This document shows positions 1-13,186 of a stretch of 64,000 nt of DNA, in pieces. A model generated the notes under the pieces. That model saw only the letters and a program-made list of their open reading frames with translations. It was not told the origin of the DNA and did not search any database. How positions within the stretch are numbered: the stretch's first letter is position 1; each line of letters starts with the position of its first letter. This DNA is from Halisarca cf. caerulea. Taxonomy: Eukaryota > Porifera > Demospongiae > Chondrillida > Halisarcidae. The stretch is taken from the NCBI GenBank assembly GCA_963170055.1, contig CAUJGJ010000434.1:3496817-3560816 (forward strand). The letters run 5' to 3'. Made by a program: the position numbers and the translations under genes.

Positions 1-161
1 TCACAATAGACTGATTCAGGAACCAGTAAAGCAATGCTATTGCTACTTGGTCCCTATGAGTGGTCTTTGTAAACATGTGTCACTGTATATTACAATGTTT
101 ATAGTATAAGAAATTGTGATCTGGTTTCGAAACTGCCCATATATAACCAATGATGTTGATG

Positions 162-1340
162 TTACTTCACAAGTACATTACAGAAACATCCAATCCGAAT
201 TTTTTTAAGACAGTTGTGTGCCTCGTACATCAGTTCATGCGATTGTGAGCAGTGGAATATCGTAATGTTCTCAGCAGCATGTGGACAGACCAAGCATGCC
301 TCCTCCTCACTGATGAGATCATGATCATACCTTTGAATGTAAACATAGTCAATGTTGTACTGTGCCAACCATAGACCCACTGTGACATCTTCGTTGTTCA
401 GTTTTCTCAGTGGAACGAGATCGTTACTAGTTACAATAGCCTTAACCAAAGCCTGTGGAAGGATGTAGCCCGAGCCCAGGGGAAAGGGAAGATACTCCTT
501 TGTGTGATGCCAGCCATGTTCAGCCCATTTACCTTCACTGTTTGGTATCTCATGTTGAACAATCGTTCCACAAAGAAATGGTTTATGTGATATCTTTGAT
601 CTAGTTTCCAGGATGTGAATGATGTAGTCAAGTCGTACGTAACAATCGTCATCAGTTTTCATCAAGTATTGGGCTGTTGAGTGTTTACTAGCCCATTGCA
701 GAGTACGGAGAAGTTTGTCAGTACATTGAGGTCCATACGCTTCTTTGTGTTTGTCAAACAAGAGGAGGTCCCTGTACTTTTCTGATTCTTTCTGAATGTC
801 ATTGAACAATTCATGGTCCAGCCCTGACAAACCAATCACAAATTTATGCACCACTGCCTTTTCACTAATGCTGCTATTTAGCCAAGTATTTCTAGAGCTT
901 TGACGGAGCCTGAAAGAGGAGGGCCTTGAGAATATCATCACAAGGACAATCGGTGACTTATATGTAACTTTAAGAGAAGCCGTCGTGTTTCGATCTTTCA
1001 TGTAAACAAGTTGAGTCTCCCGTTTCTGCAAATCTTGCGAGGACTCTGTGGAGCTACTTTGTGGACTATGCATGCAAATGATGGAGCAATTGAATTGACT
1101 TGCATTGTTCCCGCAGGAGCACGCCGTTAAATCCACATCATTCACATTACCATTGTCAAGCTCATCGAGCACTGTCTTTTGGGACTGGTTACTGCACACT
1201 GGTATAATCACATTGTATACGTGATTAGGTTGAGAGCTTTTTACTATATAAGTAACCAGACAGGTCAGTGATACCAGCATTAAGTACACCGTAAGAAGTT
1301 CTTTTGGACGCACTCTCGAGATACAACAGAGGAACTGCAT
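162..1340 (-). CDS. beta-1,3-galactosyltransferase-like protein (GT31), intact
   Basis: Single open frame of 392 aa from the ATG at 1340 (an upstream in-frame TTG is not needed) to TAA at 162. It has a short cytoplasmic N-terminus, one membrane segment at about residues 15-33 and a variable stem, so it should be a type II Golgi enzyme. GT31 landmarks appear in order: RQSSRNTW at 146-153, FVIGLSG near 167, the metal-binding DDD triad at 230-232 (MKTDDDCYV), YLPFPLGSGY at 283-292 and NEDV at 326-329. Members of this family transfer galactose or N-acetylglucosamine from UDP-sugar in beta-1,3 linkage; the acceptor cannot be told from sequence. The C-terminus is rich in Cys and His. It is intronless, and a close paralogue's 3' end lies at 11154-11588. 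Its 3' flank (about 140-165) also matches the flank of that copy, so the duplication included UTR. Confidence 0.9.
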   Translation of the reverse strand: MQFLCCISRVRPKELLTVYLMLVSLTCLVTYIVKSSQPNHVYNVIIPVCSNQSQKTVLDELDNGNVNDVDLTACSCGNNASQFNCSIICMHSPQSSSTESSQDLQKRETQLVYMKDRNTTASLKVTYKSPIVLVMIFSRPSSFRLRQSSRNTWLNSSISEKAVVHKFVIGLSGLDHELFNDIQKESEKYRDLLLFDKHKEAYGPQCTDKLLRTLQWASKHSTAQYLMKTDDDCYVRLDYIIHILETRSKISHKPFLCGTIVQHEIPNSEGKWAEHGWHHTKEYLPFPLGSGYILPQALVKAIVTSNDLVPLRKLNNEDVTVGLWLAQYNIDYVYIQRYDHDLISEEEACLVCPHAAENITIFHCSQSHELMYEAHNCLKKIRIGCFCNVLVK

Positions 1341-2781
1341 CAAGCTCCAAATGAAAACTTTTACGAACAGCTGTCAATAGAATTGAAGCAGAATTTATTA
1401 AGCTCTTCACACCTGACAAAAATTTATTTAATATTGTTTAAAAGCTGAGCATAAATTTCCAATGCACTAGCTCTGAGTGTGTGGTACTCCAATAAAACCT
1501 TCAGTTATACCTAAATGAACAAAAATACATATTAAGTATAATGATTATAAAATAATTTCCCTCAAGGTGGACATATTACATAGCCTATATATAAATTACT
1601 ATAGGTGATTTTGAAGTACTAGTAGATTAATATTAATTGCTGGAGATTGATATGTATAGTGTCACATAAACCTCTTCTATTATGTACAACAATAATTATT
1701 ACTATATTATATATAATTTTATAAACACTTGCACTGCAGAATCATCCCATAATATCCATAAATTTACAAATCCAATTAGCTAAAGGGAAAGATCAAAGAA
1801 GTTGTGAATTATTATTATTATTCAAACAAACAACAATGCTACGCTACAGAAGAATGTTAACTAGTGATTTCATGTGTGATTGAAAATGGCTATAATGTAA
1901 TAATTATAGTCACCATGTACAATATTAGTGAAAAGTTATACTACCATGCACTTGTGTGCCCTATAGACAGATTCATATGTAGACATCATAAAAGATGAAT
2001 TTTCTCCTCAACATATAGCTGCAGGAAAAAGTTTGGAGAGAGTTTTAATTTGATGCTTTGGCGGATTTGTGAGAGCGCCAAATTTAAAAGTCAACTGTCA
2101 ATGTTATAACATTACCACTGCAACATCATTGCAGAATCTATGTTTTCTGCACTTATTTTCCTCATACTTCACTCAGCCGCTAAGTTTTAACTTATAAAAT
2201 GGCAGCAGAGCAACGGTATCACTACGATTGTGGGACAACCCCCCTCAGAAATCATTGAGAATAACAATTGTTTATAGCATTTATGTTTAATTCACCAAAT
2301 TTAATTATTGCTAATACCATCTAGAAATGAATTCGCCAAGTATAAAGCTCACCAAAATGTCCCATTATACGGATACATAGTTTGGGCAAGCCTGAGCGAG
2401 CCCCGACATATAGTTAGTAGTACTGGGCCTTTGCCATAGGGACCAGCGGGTGGATCTTGTATGTGCGTCTGTATCATAGCCCATGCATTCACATGCACAC
2501 CTGTCACATGCATGCTCAGTGACAGGAGCAGAGTATACTTTTTTGCTCTGCAGAGGGACAGCAATCAGCAATACAGAGGGGACAAGCCAGGAAAAGTGTA
2601 GGGCAAAAGAAACAGTACAGTATTATGGTCATGCATAGATCTAACTCTGAGTCTGTGATCATAATCATAGCTGTCTGTAAAAAGAAAGGTTATAATACAG
2701 ATGCAGAATCTGATATAATACAAACCGGCCTTTCTACATTCTTAGATAATAAACTATTAATTGGAAAGATTGTTCGGTATA
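1341..2781. other. AT-rich intergenic region, nothing recognised
   Basis: Upstream of the GT31 gene. No exon-like frame with convincing splice sites was seen. A GT31 promoter should lie in its left part, but no distinct core element could be picked out. Confidence 0.5.
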
Positions 2782-2957
2782 CTGTGAAACCTCTGCAATC
2801 CAACACTCTACGAGGCTTGAAACAGCGTCAGATTAGGGGGTTGTTGGGGTGACTCTTAGCATTCTTTCGTATGGTGACTGCATGTTTCATATAAGATCGA
2901 TGGTCTGGTTATAGAAAATGTTGGATTAAGGGGTGTTGGATTAGTGAGGTTTCACTG
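2782..2957. mobile_element. pogo-like MITE, degenerate
   Basis: Begins CTGTGAAACCTCTGC and ends GAGGTTTCACTG, flanked by TA on both sides. The internal sequence resembles the element at 3225-3405 (shared GTGACTCTTAGCAT block). TA target duplications and ends of the CAGTGRAACC type are typical of pogo/Tigger members of the Tc1-mariner superfamily. No coding capacity. Confidence 0.7.
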
Positions 2958-3127
2958 TATACTGGTTGTTTAAACAGGAAATCCCATGCAAATCATCAAC
3001 TTCCTGGTCTTCGTGGTAGTCCTGTAAGCACATAATAGCAACATACACTACCAACATCCAATTCAAACTTGCATGCATCATATTATAACATTATACATAG
3101 TACAGCTCCAGACTTTCATAATATTAC

Positions 3128-3750
3128 ATTATAAGCGTTAGGGTTGTGAAACAGGCACAGGGCTAGGTAGATAAAGGGCAAGATGGGCATAGCTATATTT
3201 GGGCTGGATTAGCATAGGGCTATACAGTGGAACCTCTATAATCCGACTCTCTCTGGGCAGCAAATTTATGTCAGATTACAGAGATTGTCGGATCACAGAG
3301 TGACTCTTAGCATACTTTAATATGGTACATGACTGTGCCTCACAAGATGGTCAGATTAGAGAGAATGTCGGATTATAGAGGTGTCGGATTACAGAGGTTT
3401 CACTGTACATAATAATATATATTAATGAGGCTAGACGGGTATAGGGCTAGATGGGTTTTATAGTATAGTTGAACTGAGTACGTACTGTGCAAATTTCTAC
3501 ATCCCGTAGTATACGCGTCAGAACTAGGAGTTTGCAGTGATCACTCATATCAACTAAACTCTATCTATATAACCTTATACCCATCTTGCCTTTTATACCC
3601 AACAAGCCCTATGTCTACATGCATGGTTCACAACTTCCTTTATTTGTTCTAAGTGTGTTAGGAGGATGGTTTTTTTGGGAATAAAGCCTTATTGAATGGT
3701 ACTGTGTCAATCCTACCTCATTTATCATTTTTCAATGGCTTTTATGCACC
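3128..3750. repeat. old copy of the long foldback (palindromic) repeat, interrupted
   Basis: Left arm text (GGGCTAGGTAG, GGGCAAGATGGGCATAG) and right arm text (AACAAGCCCTATG, TGTGTCAATCCTACCTC) match the two arms of the near-perfect palindrome at 35522-36087. Strongly decayed and split by the pogo-like element at 3225-3405. Confidence 0.7.
3225..3405. mobile_element. pogo-like MITE nested in the foldback repeat
   Basis: Starts CAGTGGAACCTCTATAATCC and ends with the inverse (GGATTACAGAGGTTTCACTG); flanked by TA/TA. It is 181 bases with no ORF. Internal copies of the terminal motif (GTCGGATTACAGAG) recur. Confidence 0.85.
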
Positions 3751-3830
3751 TATTACATCTACAGCCTGAGCATCGATCTTAGATTCACCCCATTATGCTT
3801 TGAAGTTTTAAAAGTTCAACATTATATATA

Positions 3831-4037
3831 CAGTCAAACCTCGTTACAAGACACTTGATGCAACATCACTCTCTATACAACAACAGTACACCCTTGTTGG
3901 GAACTGTTTTACTGGTCTTTGTTCATGTATAACGTACCACAACAACTTGATTGTAGTACATTATAGTGTCAATAATGGTTGTAGCAGCACAAACCAGTGG
4001 AACCAGTGGTGTATGTTGTTGTAAACAGCTTTGACTG
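3831..4037. mobile_element. pogo-like MITE
   Basis: Left end CAGTCAAACCTCGTTAC and right end CAGCTTTGACTG with TA on both sides; 207 bases, non-coding. The right terminus is more diverged than the left. Confidence 0.65.
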
Positions 4038-4875
4038 TACTTGAATATGGCCAGGCATACTGTCAATAAGCTGGACAGGTGTATAATAATTGTGGTCCAT
4101 CGAAATGCTTCTACACTTCATAAAGGCAATATAGTGCACGATCATATTTCTCAAGCTGAAGTACCTGACATCACTTACATTTTCAGCAGTAATAGGATCT
4201 ACTCCTTTGCAATTGGTTTCCTATGATGAAGAGTTCAATACAGCATGCCCCACAGTGATATATTTTACAGGCCTGAGTGCAATAGTGGAGCAACATAAAA
4301 CAACAGGTAAAATCATGTGATTTTTAGGAAGCAGGAAGGGCTTAAGCATAGTGTTGCCACAGAGATCCAACTACCTACCAGAGCAAAATTCCAAGACTGC
4401 CCAAATGCATGCAACTTCTCTGTGACTCTTGGACAATAATTGCGACTGGCGACTTTGGCAATCTAAAACTATTATACTGTACAAAAGTATTCATTAGACT
4501 AATTCTATATCTTGTGAATTGTTCAATTTTGCATTGGATGAATATTGTTTTTGGTAGTTATGTATATCTTTGCATGATATTTTGACGCTGCCATGATTAG
4601 CATGACGTCACTAATAACTTCCATTTTTGCATGGTGGCAGTGTGTATATTATACTATGGTGCAGCCGACAATATTATTATATCGCTGGGTGTTCTAACTT
4701 GCAATTGTGTTCACTAAGAATGATTCGTTACTGTTACAATACAATGCAAAACTACAAAGATTCTGTCAGTGAAACATTTTTGGTAAAATGATCATTGCTT
4801 CTAATTTGCTGTGCTACATACCATGACTGCTTGGGTTATTGATGCAATTTTGGAAATTGTCTTGAACTAGGTGAC
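4038..4875. other. intergenic, nothing recognised
   Basis: AT-rich, without coding or repeat structure that could be supported. Confidence 0.5.
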
Positions 4876-5985
<1,110 letters not shown>

Positions 5986-7409
5986 ATCATGATAGTAAAT
6001 CTCATAATTTTAGAACCTTTAACGTTTTCCCTGGCAGTGTGAGAAATAGCTAATTTATACCCATGAGTTCTATATAACCACCACATATGCATTCCATACA
6101 TTTGGAATGATACATTCATTCAGAATCATGCAGATTCCAATTATCAAAATTTAAGTTAAATTAAGGCACTCTCTACATCAATATATCGGCATGATCCATT
6201 TGGACTCCATGTTTTCATTTGTTCCAGGAATTTTCTTAAGGTTAGACTATAATTTTAGTATTAGTATTAATATATTATATCCTGCCTGCGCCCAGGTCAA
6301 TCAATAAGCACTTTAGTTTATGGCTGCTGTATACGTAGCACACCAAGGCAGGATACATTTATTATGTGTCATGGTGATCAGAAGCAAAACAATGCAAAAT
6401 GTGACAATTGACAACTATTAATTGATGTGGTATGAATCGGTTCGGGCTGGCAGGAGATTGACAAGAACCTTGACCTTGGCTACATCAGAGTAGCAGGGCT
6501 AAATCGTGGATGTAAGCCCGTGGTACTCTTCGATCTACCCAACTTTTGCCCCTACACCACGAACATATAATATATTATATATATAGAAGTATCATGGTTT
6601 GCAGCAGCTAAAAAGGGGATTATCACATGAGATAATTTCACAAAACAATACTAGCCCCCATGTATAGGAGAGAGCAGACTGTTGTTCATACCTGCACTAC
6701 AGTGATTGCATCCACGACCTTCACTCATTGACAGCTTGGTAATAAACGTACTGCAACTTCTCCAGCCTGAGGCCTGCTCTAAGCCGCCGAGTCGACTCCT
6801 GGGCCAGATATAAGCGAGTTGAACTCTTCACATAGATACGTACGCTTGAGACAACCTCGTTAAAAATTTATAAGATGGAATTCGGATCGGCTTTCTCGCC
6901 ATCCTCGAGTTAAGTGGCTTCAACGAGAGAGCGCTGCTGTGTTCCGGCGAGTAAGCGAGTATTGTTACAGTATAATTTAAGTACTAGCAATGAAAGTATT
7001 GCTTTCAAAATGCATGCGCCAAACGTACGCATCCGACAGGGCACAGTCCAAACTTTAAGGTATAAATGCTCTTTTTAGAGTGGCAAACACGCTCAACTGA
7101 AGACTCCGACGTACATCCAAGGCCCGCGTGCACACGTACTAGAGACTGATTCAGAATGTATGGCAAGCCAAATGTTCCAAAAGTCCACTATATACGTCGG
7201 TCGACGAATCTCACGACGTCGGGAGTGACGCATACGGGCGGAAGTGGGTCTGGGTACGAAACTAGCGATTGGGCGGCCATCTTACGATTGCATAATCGAC
7301 CGTAAAAGTACATGAGCGTGATTCGAACCTTACTTGACAGTCCGGAGCCAAAATAAAGCGAGATTACAGCAAATTTTGTAGAACATATCTGCTATGATCA
7401 CTCCAACAT
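5986..7409. other. intergenic, with a CpG-richer stretch at about 6740-7330
   Basis: No coding frame with splice support. The 6740-7330 stretch has more CpG than its surroundings (for example CGGTCGACGAATCTCACGACG near 7199), which could mark a promoter, but no gene could be attached to it. Confidence 0.4.
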
Positions 7410-8245
7410 AATATATTCTAGGTGATGTAAAGTCGGTTTTCTGTACTTCAATCCGAATCATGTGCATAATTCCTGGATCCAGTCCTCACTGAGTTGCGAT
7501 CTTTTGGGGTAAAAATAACAAAAATAACAATACAATAGGATGTCTCAAATCCAGGCAACTTGGCGCTAAGGCCTAGGGGTGCCTGCAACTGTGAAAGTTC
7601 CCTTATGTATGAAGCCTCTAGACTCTGAGGTATTCCACAATGGGTGCTTTCTACAAGTAGTTTTAACTTTAAGCTATTTTGCACATGCACGTACACCACG
7701 TGGTACAGCTATACACCTGTCCACTGATGCAGTGTACATTAGCACTGATTGTAGATGTACATGCAGACATATATATGAAACACTGGATACCCAATTGATT
7801 GAGGTGCCCGTAACTACGTGGGTCGGATATGCAAGGTTCTGCTGTACATATAAAATTAGCTTTTCTGACCATCCCATGCTAATTGAATTGTCTATATTGC
7901 AAAGTACTATATATGTGATATTTGGGGGCAGTTCAGAGTTTCATTTGATCATATCCTAGCGATACCTGTGTATGGTGGTTGAAAGGACCCTTCCAACACA
8001 GCTAAGATTTGCACCACATGATGTAAGAACCCAATTTTACCCCAGCCAAGATTCTTTGAGTACTGAACAGTCCCACCCATACAAAATTAGGTAGCACAGG
8101 CAAAACCATGGAGTACCGGAGTGCTCCATTTACATGAGGAGCCCCTCTTGTGGGAGAAGTAAATTGCCCTTGCATCTCTCACCAATCCCTTTGACTTTTG
8201 CCACTTTTTAATTTAAATGCAGCAATATAATGTCATAACTAAAGT
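7410..8245. repeat. direct duplication, copy 1
   Basis: Shares ordered blocks with 8937-9480: CCTGCAACTGTGAA, a CACATGCACGTACACCAC-like block, AAGAACCCAATTTTAC, CCAGCCAAGATTC, GGAGTGTTCCATTT-like and a final AATGCAGCA.TATAATGTCAT block before a CA tract. Non-coding in both copies. Confidence 0.75.
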
Positions 8246-8936
8246 ACAATAATAACACATGTATACGTATACACATGCACCCCCCCCCACACACACACAT
8301 GTACAGGCACACTTATACATGCAAATTACATTGTAGCATGGCCTGCCAGCAAGATCAGACTGATCACATTCTGCACAAGTTGGGCCCTTTGATTAGTGAG
8401 TTGGTCAAGTACATATGGCAACGATCAAACTTGACATTTCCACCCACTTGTTCACACTTGTTATGGGGCACACATGCATAAAAATGCAGAAACTGCAACA
8501 GTTGTCGGCAATGCAGTTTCAAATCATCTGCAGTGTCTCCCAATTAACTGTGCTGATGGTATCCATGTCAGTCTTAATTCTTGATGAGGGAGTTACTGTC
8601 TTGATCATGATCGAGCTGTTGCTTGTTTAAGCTCAGCACGGATTACCCTTCCTAGCGCACTACAGATCTGCTTCTTCATTTGGGGATGCTTCATGATACG
8701 TTTCCCCCACTTACATCTCATCCCATGCATTTTGCAAAGATCAATATTATAATATTTGCTTAGTATAGGGAATACTGCATGTAACAGTGAAACTTAATTG
8801 CTACTGTTTTAATGAACAGGTTATTTTTATACCCTTAAAATATTGTGTCTGGACATAATATGTGTCAATTGTCATATTTCTTCAGTCATTTGGCATCTGT
8901 GATAAGCAAGAAGAATGGGGTAGACTCTAACATATG
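8246..8936. other. spacer between the direct duplications
   Basis: Begins with a C9 run and a short CA tract (8279-8300). Several short frames are open but none has splice or family support. Confidence 0.4.
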
Positions 8937-9471
8937 TTCTAGTTGATGTAAATTAGTTTAGCCCATCTCTGTACTTCAGTCATGTGTATTCAAGAGGTAG
9001 AACCAGGTCCTATACAGGATCCACTCTTTACCAATGTTCTACTTACTAGGTTGAATGTATATGCAGTAGAACATCTTACATCCAGGCAGCTTGGGACTAA
9101 GGGGTGCCTGCAACTGTGAACGTTCCCGTATGTATCCAGCCTCTGGACTTTGAGGCATTTCACATGCAAGTGGATGCTTTTCTGCAAGTCATTTTATTTA
9201 CACATACATGCACATACACCACATGGTGCAGCTAGACCAATAATGTTTGGTTCTACCTGTGTATTGTGGACAAAAGGACAACACCTCCAACACAACTGTG
9301 ATTTGCACCGATGCAAGAACCCAATTTTACTCCAGCCAAGATTCCTTGGAATACTGAAAAGTCCCATCCTTATATGTACCACAGGCATGCAAACCACGGA
9401 GTACAGGAGTGTTCCATTTGACAATAATATTAATCTTAATGCAGCATTGTAATGTCATACATTTTAGCACA

Positions 9472-9480
<9 letters not shown>
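8937..9480. repeat. direct duplication, copy 2
   Basis: Collinear with 7410-8245 at an offset of about 1.5 kb, with deletions. Ends at a CA microsatellite (9473-9503), as copy 1 does. Confidence 0.75.
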
Positions 9481-9503
<23 letters not shown>

Positions 9504-9505
<2 letters not shown>

Positions 9506-10244
9506 ACACACACTCACAAACACTATGTTATACATGTTTAAAGTGAAGTGCTAACAAATTGAAAGTAACACTAGTATCTGCACGTATATGCATGGTAACT
9601 ATTACAATATGATTATAATAGCTAGAGTAATATTATAGATTATGTCATGTTTAATTTACTACTTAATAGATGGTGTACTTATACTGCATGCTACTTTAAA
9701 TTTGTATCAGTCAGTTTTGAGTTGATATAGTCTAGTGACAATTAATTACATATGCTTTGTTAATGGTAATCATTGACTACTGAAAAGTATAATACAGTCT
9801 TGCAAGCTCTACCATGAAGCTACATGCTATATCCGATAATTCTACAACTTGCTGGGTGTGCATTTCCATTTTCTGTGGTTAACCAAGCCCATATCAACAA
9901 ATTTGCAAATTCACAATCACCTTCAAAATGCTCATTCATTTTCGGACTACCCTATATTTCTGTGAGTCATGCCACACAAGTGGTGCATGGTGCAATCATG
10001 GAACCAGGTGGTTCAGGATGACCGAACATTGCCCTCCAACTATAGTAAAAAGTCAAACAGAACCCTAATGCTTCTTCAGCTAGAAAAATACCCAACAAGA
10101 GAGCCAGCCAATTTAAATTGATTTGTATGTGGATGGTGGGACTTTTGCATCTCATTGCTATTATATGTTAGGTATACATATATCGCTCATATGTAGTCTG
10201 CCTGTTCAGTGTGTACAGGCAGTTAAATACATATTATTTCAATA

Positions 10245-10289
<45 letters not shown>

Positions 10290-10392
10290 CCTATCGAATA
10301 CTTAAAATTAATCATTGCAAAAACAGAATAATTATTGTGTACAGAATGAAGTGGATGTGAGAGAAACAGGAAATAAAATTCCTTAAATTCTG
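9504..10392. other. intergenic, contains a (TA)n tract at about 10248-10287
   Basis: AT-rich and without supported features apart from the TA microsatellite. Confidence 0.5.
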
Positions 10393-11220
10393 AAACGGAT
10401 TCTTAGAGGCCTATAAGATTACAGGGTTATGGGCAAGTATTGTGAATATACTGTGCAATAACTGGTTCAAATGTATGAAATTCCACGGTCTTATGGAAAT
10501 AGCAAAACTAATGCATAATTACAATATTATGTTGATGCATTGTCAAATTCCCAATATTAAATTTTATATCTATTCTTTTCTAAGTTGCTGGAGACTAAAT
10601 AATTACAACTATTGTTATTTGAACTAACACAATCATGGTTATTATAGTGATAACAGAAGAAGAAAATGGTGAACGAAACATACTAGTTATGCATAATATG
10701 TTCAAGCATGTGGTAAGAAATTCTTATAATTGCTAAGTCTGACCATACAAAACCAATGTTGATGCTACCTACCTCACAAGTACATTACAGAAACACCCAA
10801 TCCGAATTGTCTTAAAGCAGTTGTGTGCCTTGTACATTAACGGATTCTTAGAGGCCTAAGAATAACTGGTTCAAATGTATGAAATTCCACAGTCTTTAAT
10901 AGCAAAACTAATGAATAATTACAATATTATGTTGATGCATTGCCAAATTCCCAATATTAAATTTTATATCTATTCTTTTCTAAGTTGCTGGAGACTAAAT
11001 AATAATGACAACTATTGTTTAGTTGAACTAACACAATCATGGTTATTATAGTGAGTATGGTGAACAAAACATACTATTTATGCATATGTTCAAGCATGTG
11101 GTAAGAAATTCTCATCGCTGAGTTTGACCATACAAAACCAATGTTGATGCTACCTACCTCACACGTACATTACAGAAACACCCAATCCGAATTGTCTTAA
11201 AACAGTTGTGTGCCTTGTAC
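10393..11220. repeat. tandem duplication of the 3' end and 3' flank of a GT31 gene
   Basis: Two copies (about 10393-10840 and 10841-11220), each starting CGGATTCTTAGAGGCCT and each carrying ACTGGTTCAAATGTATG, TTGCTGGAGACTAAAT and ACCAATGTTGATGCTACC. The first copy ends with the last roughly 20 codons of the GT31 frame (about 10785-10836), duplicated from the fragment at 11154-11588. Confidence 0.85.
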
Positions 11221-11588
11221 ATTAACTCATGTGATTGTGAACAGTGGAAAATTGTAGTGTTCTCAGCATCGCGTGGACAAACAGAACCTTCCTCTTTCTC
11301 ACTGATGAGCTTGTGATTATACCTTTGAATATGAACATAGTCGATGTTGTACTGTGCCAACCATAGACCCAGTGTGATTTCTTCATTGTTTAGTTTTCTC
11401 AGTGGAACGAGATCGTTACTAGTTACTATAGTCTTCACCAAAGACAGTGGAAGGACGTGGCCTGAACCTAGTGAAAATGGAAGGTACTCCTTTGTCTGAT
11501 GCCAGCCATGCTCAGCCCATTTACCCGTACTACCTGGTAACGCATGTTGAACAATTGTTCCACAATGAAATGGTTTATATGATATCAA
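11154..11588 (-). pseudogene. GT31 glycosyltransferase, 3' fragment
   Basis: Open frame matching the last 144 residues of the GT31 protein at 162-1340 (residues about 250-392), including KPFHCGTIVQH, GKWAEHGWH, YLPFSLGSGH, NNEEITLGLWL and the CFCN C-terminus. It lacks the membrane anchor, stem and DDD motif, so it cannot be an active enzyme as it stands. NEDV is changed to NEEI. Homology stops abruptly at about 11588. The adjoining sequence (about 11590-11627, AGAGATA and GCCTGCAAGTTGTTAC) matches about 28545-28583, upstream of the 5' fragment at 27936-28365. That suggests an internal deletion joined distant upstream DNA to mid-gene. The absence of a stop implies recent breakage; an alternative is a 3' exon of a gene with a lost or distant 5' part. 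Confidence 0.8.
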
Positions 11589-11639
11589 GTATATCTCTTA
11601 TCACGAGCCTGCAAGTTGTTACTTTTCACCGTAATAATA

Positions 11640-11850
11640 ATATATATATAGGGTGTATAAAACCATTTAATTTAGGGTATGTTGCCAAATCGGTACTGGG
11701 CTAGGGCAAGACAGGTTTATATAGGGCTAGACGAGCATAGGGCTACACATACATGAGGCTAGACGGGTATAGGGCAAGACAGAGTTTAGTTGCACTGAGT
11801 GCACACTGTGCAAATTCCTACATCCCGCATGTGCAGCACATTATACAGTA
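11640..11850. repeat. half copy of the foldback repeat
   Basis: GTGTATAAAACCATTTAATT, GGGCTAGACGAGCATAGGGC and ACAGAGTTTAGTTG match the left arm of 35522-36087. The right arm is missing; the copy stops near its central CACATATGTGCTG palindrome. Confidence 0.8.
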
Positions 11851-11862
11851 CATATGTGCTGC

Positions 11863-11908
11863 GGCATTAATAATCACGACGTCCGAGGGCGGAGTGATTA
11901 TTAATGCC
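11863..11908. repeat. perfect 15-base hairpin
   Basis: GGCATTAATAATCAC (11863-11877) and GTGATTATTAATGCC (11894-11908) are exact inverse complements around a GC-rich 16-base loop. Function unknown; could be the terminal structure of a transposon. Confidence 0.8.
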
Positions 11909-12191
11909 ATACAACGAGGAGGTGGGTTATAACAGGCTTCTAAACTGATGCGAAAGAGAGTTTAGCGCCTCCCTTACGATTCACCTGCATTGAAAACAGG
12001 CGCCAATGAGTTGATTGACTAACTTCCTTTTGTCAAATAACAGACCAAACCATAAAGATTTGTATTTTCCCAGCACTGCCATAGCATAGAACAATGCACA
12101 CTGCTACTATACTCTACATGAGAATTGGGTCGAAAATATAGGGTCAAGAAGTTGGGTCGGCAATGGGGTTTGAGTATCTATGGGCAGACTA

Positions 12192-12647
12192 AACAGGTTA
12201 TTTTTTATAGTGGCTATAATTATTTTTTATGGGTATTCAAAATGCAGCTGTTTTTGAGACATAAACAAAGTAAGGGTAACAAATTAGTTACCCTTACCAG
12301 TAGGGGTAACAAATTAGTTGCCTCTACAGGTCAGCCAATAGCAATAATACATTCAAATATGCTACATTTCTGGGTCCCTGGTTTGTTATTGGTACACCAA
12401 AAAAGAAAAGTGCAGCTGAAATGAGCTCGGTAATCTTAGCACCCTCATGTTTAGCCTTGCAAGATATATATCCCATTTCTGGTTCAAAATCTGAGTACCT
12501 CCAATAAAATGCCTAAGATTTAGCACAATAACAAACTTTGTTTACAAATTCTCCAGAATATAATATATATTGTTATGAAAACAGTGAAAAAGCCAGACAC
12601 AGTGGAGACTAGCTTAAAAATAATTGGCCTGTAAAAAATGACCTGTT
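12192..12647 (-). mobile_element. MITE with AACAGGTTATTTTTTA ends, copy 1
   Basis: Left end AACAGGTTATTTTTTATA; right end is the inverse (TAAAAAATGACCTGTT). The interior, read on the minus strand, is collinear with 29095 onwards: GTCTCCACTGTGTCTGGC, GAGAATTTGTAAACAAAG, GTGCTAAATCTTAGGCATTT and CAACTAATTTGTT. No ORF of note. Confidence 0.75.
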
Positions 12648-12849
12648 ACTACCTCTACATGCATATACACCTCATGCAGGCTCATATATAACTTCCTCGA
12701 GGAAGTTCGCAAGGTTCTCAAACTTTGTATAAAGATAGGCTGCAAGCCATGGAACATATCTGGCTGAAAAAACGATTTTCGGCCAACATGACTGTATAAC
12801 TTTCCATTTCTATTATGACCTGCCACATATGAAATTATCCAATACTTAC

Positions 12850-13004
12850 TTTATTTTAAACAACTCTTTGCCTGTTTTGATTGCAGGGAACCATTCAAGA
12901 AGCTTCTCCGATGTCTTTGCTGATTGAGCTAAACCAGAGAAAGTCGAGGCCAGCGGCTCTGGACCACTGTATATCAATTTTCTAGAAGGTAGTTTAGCGG
13001 GCAT
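12850..13004 (-). CDS. possible first coding exon of an unrecognised gene
   Basis: An ATG at 13004 opens 51 codons that end at a strong splice donor (AAA then GTAAGTATT, cut after 12850). The peptide is mixed and soluble-looking (ends KTGKELFKIK), with no recognised family. Downstream DNA at about 12660-12826 has open frames, but I could not find an acceptor that keeps the phase, so the rest of the gene is unresolved. It may be a chance frame. Confidence 0.3.
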
Positions 13005-13186
13005 TGTACAATAAGGATGTGATACAATTGAACATGAAAGTGCTCCAGCCACGCACGCCCTTACTGAAATAGCACGTTAAACCACTTGAAAGGCACGCAT
13101 AATAGTCAATTTCCGTTCAAATGATCCAGACGCCCGTAATAGGTATTATAATATAGACATTGCCCACTATCTTGCATCAGGTATCC

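Noticed and set aside
7311..7335. tRNA gene suggested by GATTCGAACC
   Set aside because: No flanking acceptor or T stem on either strand.
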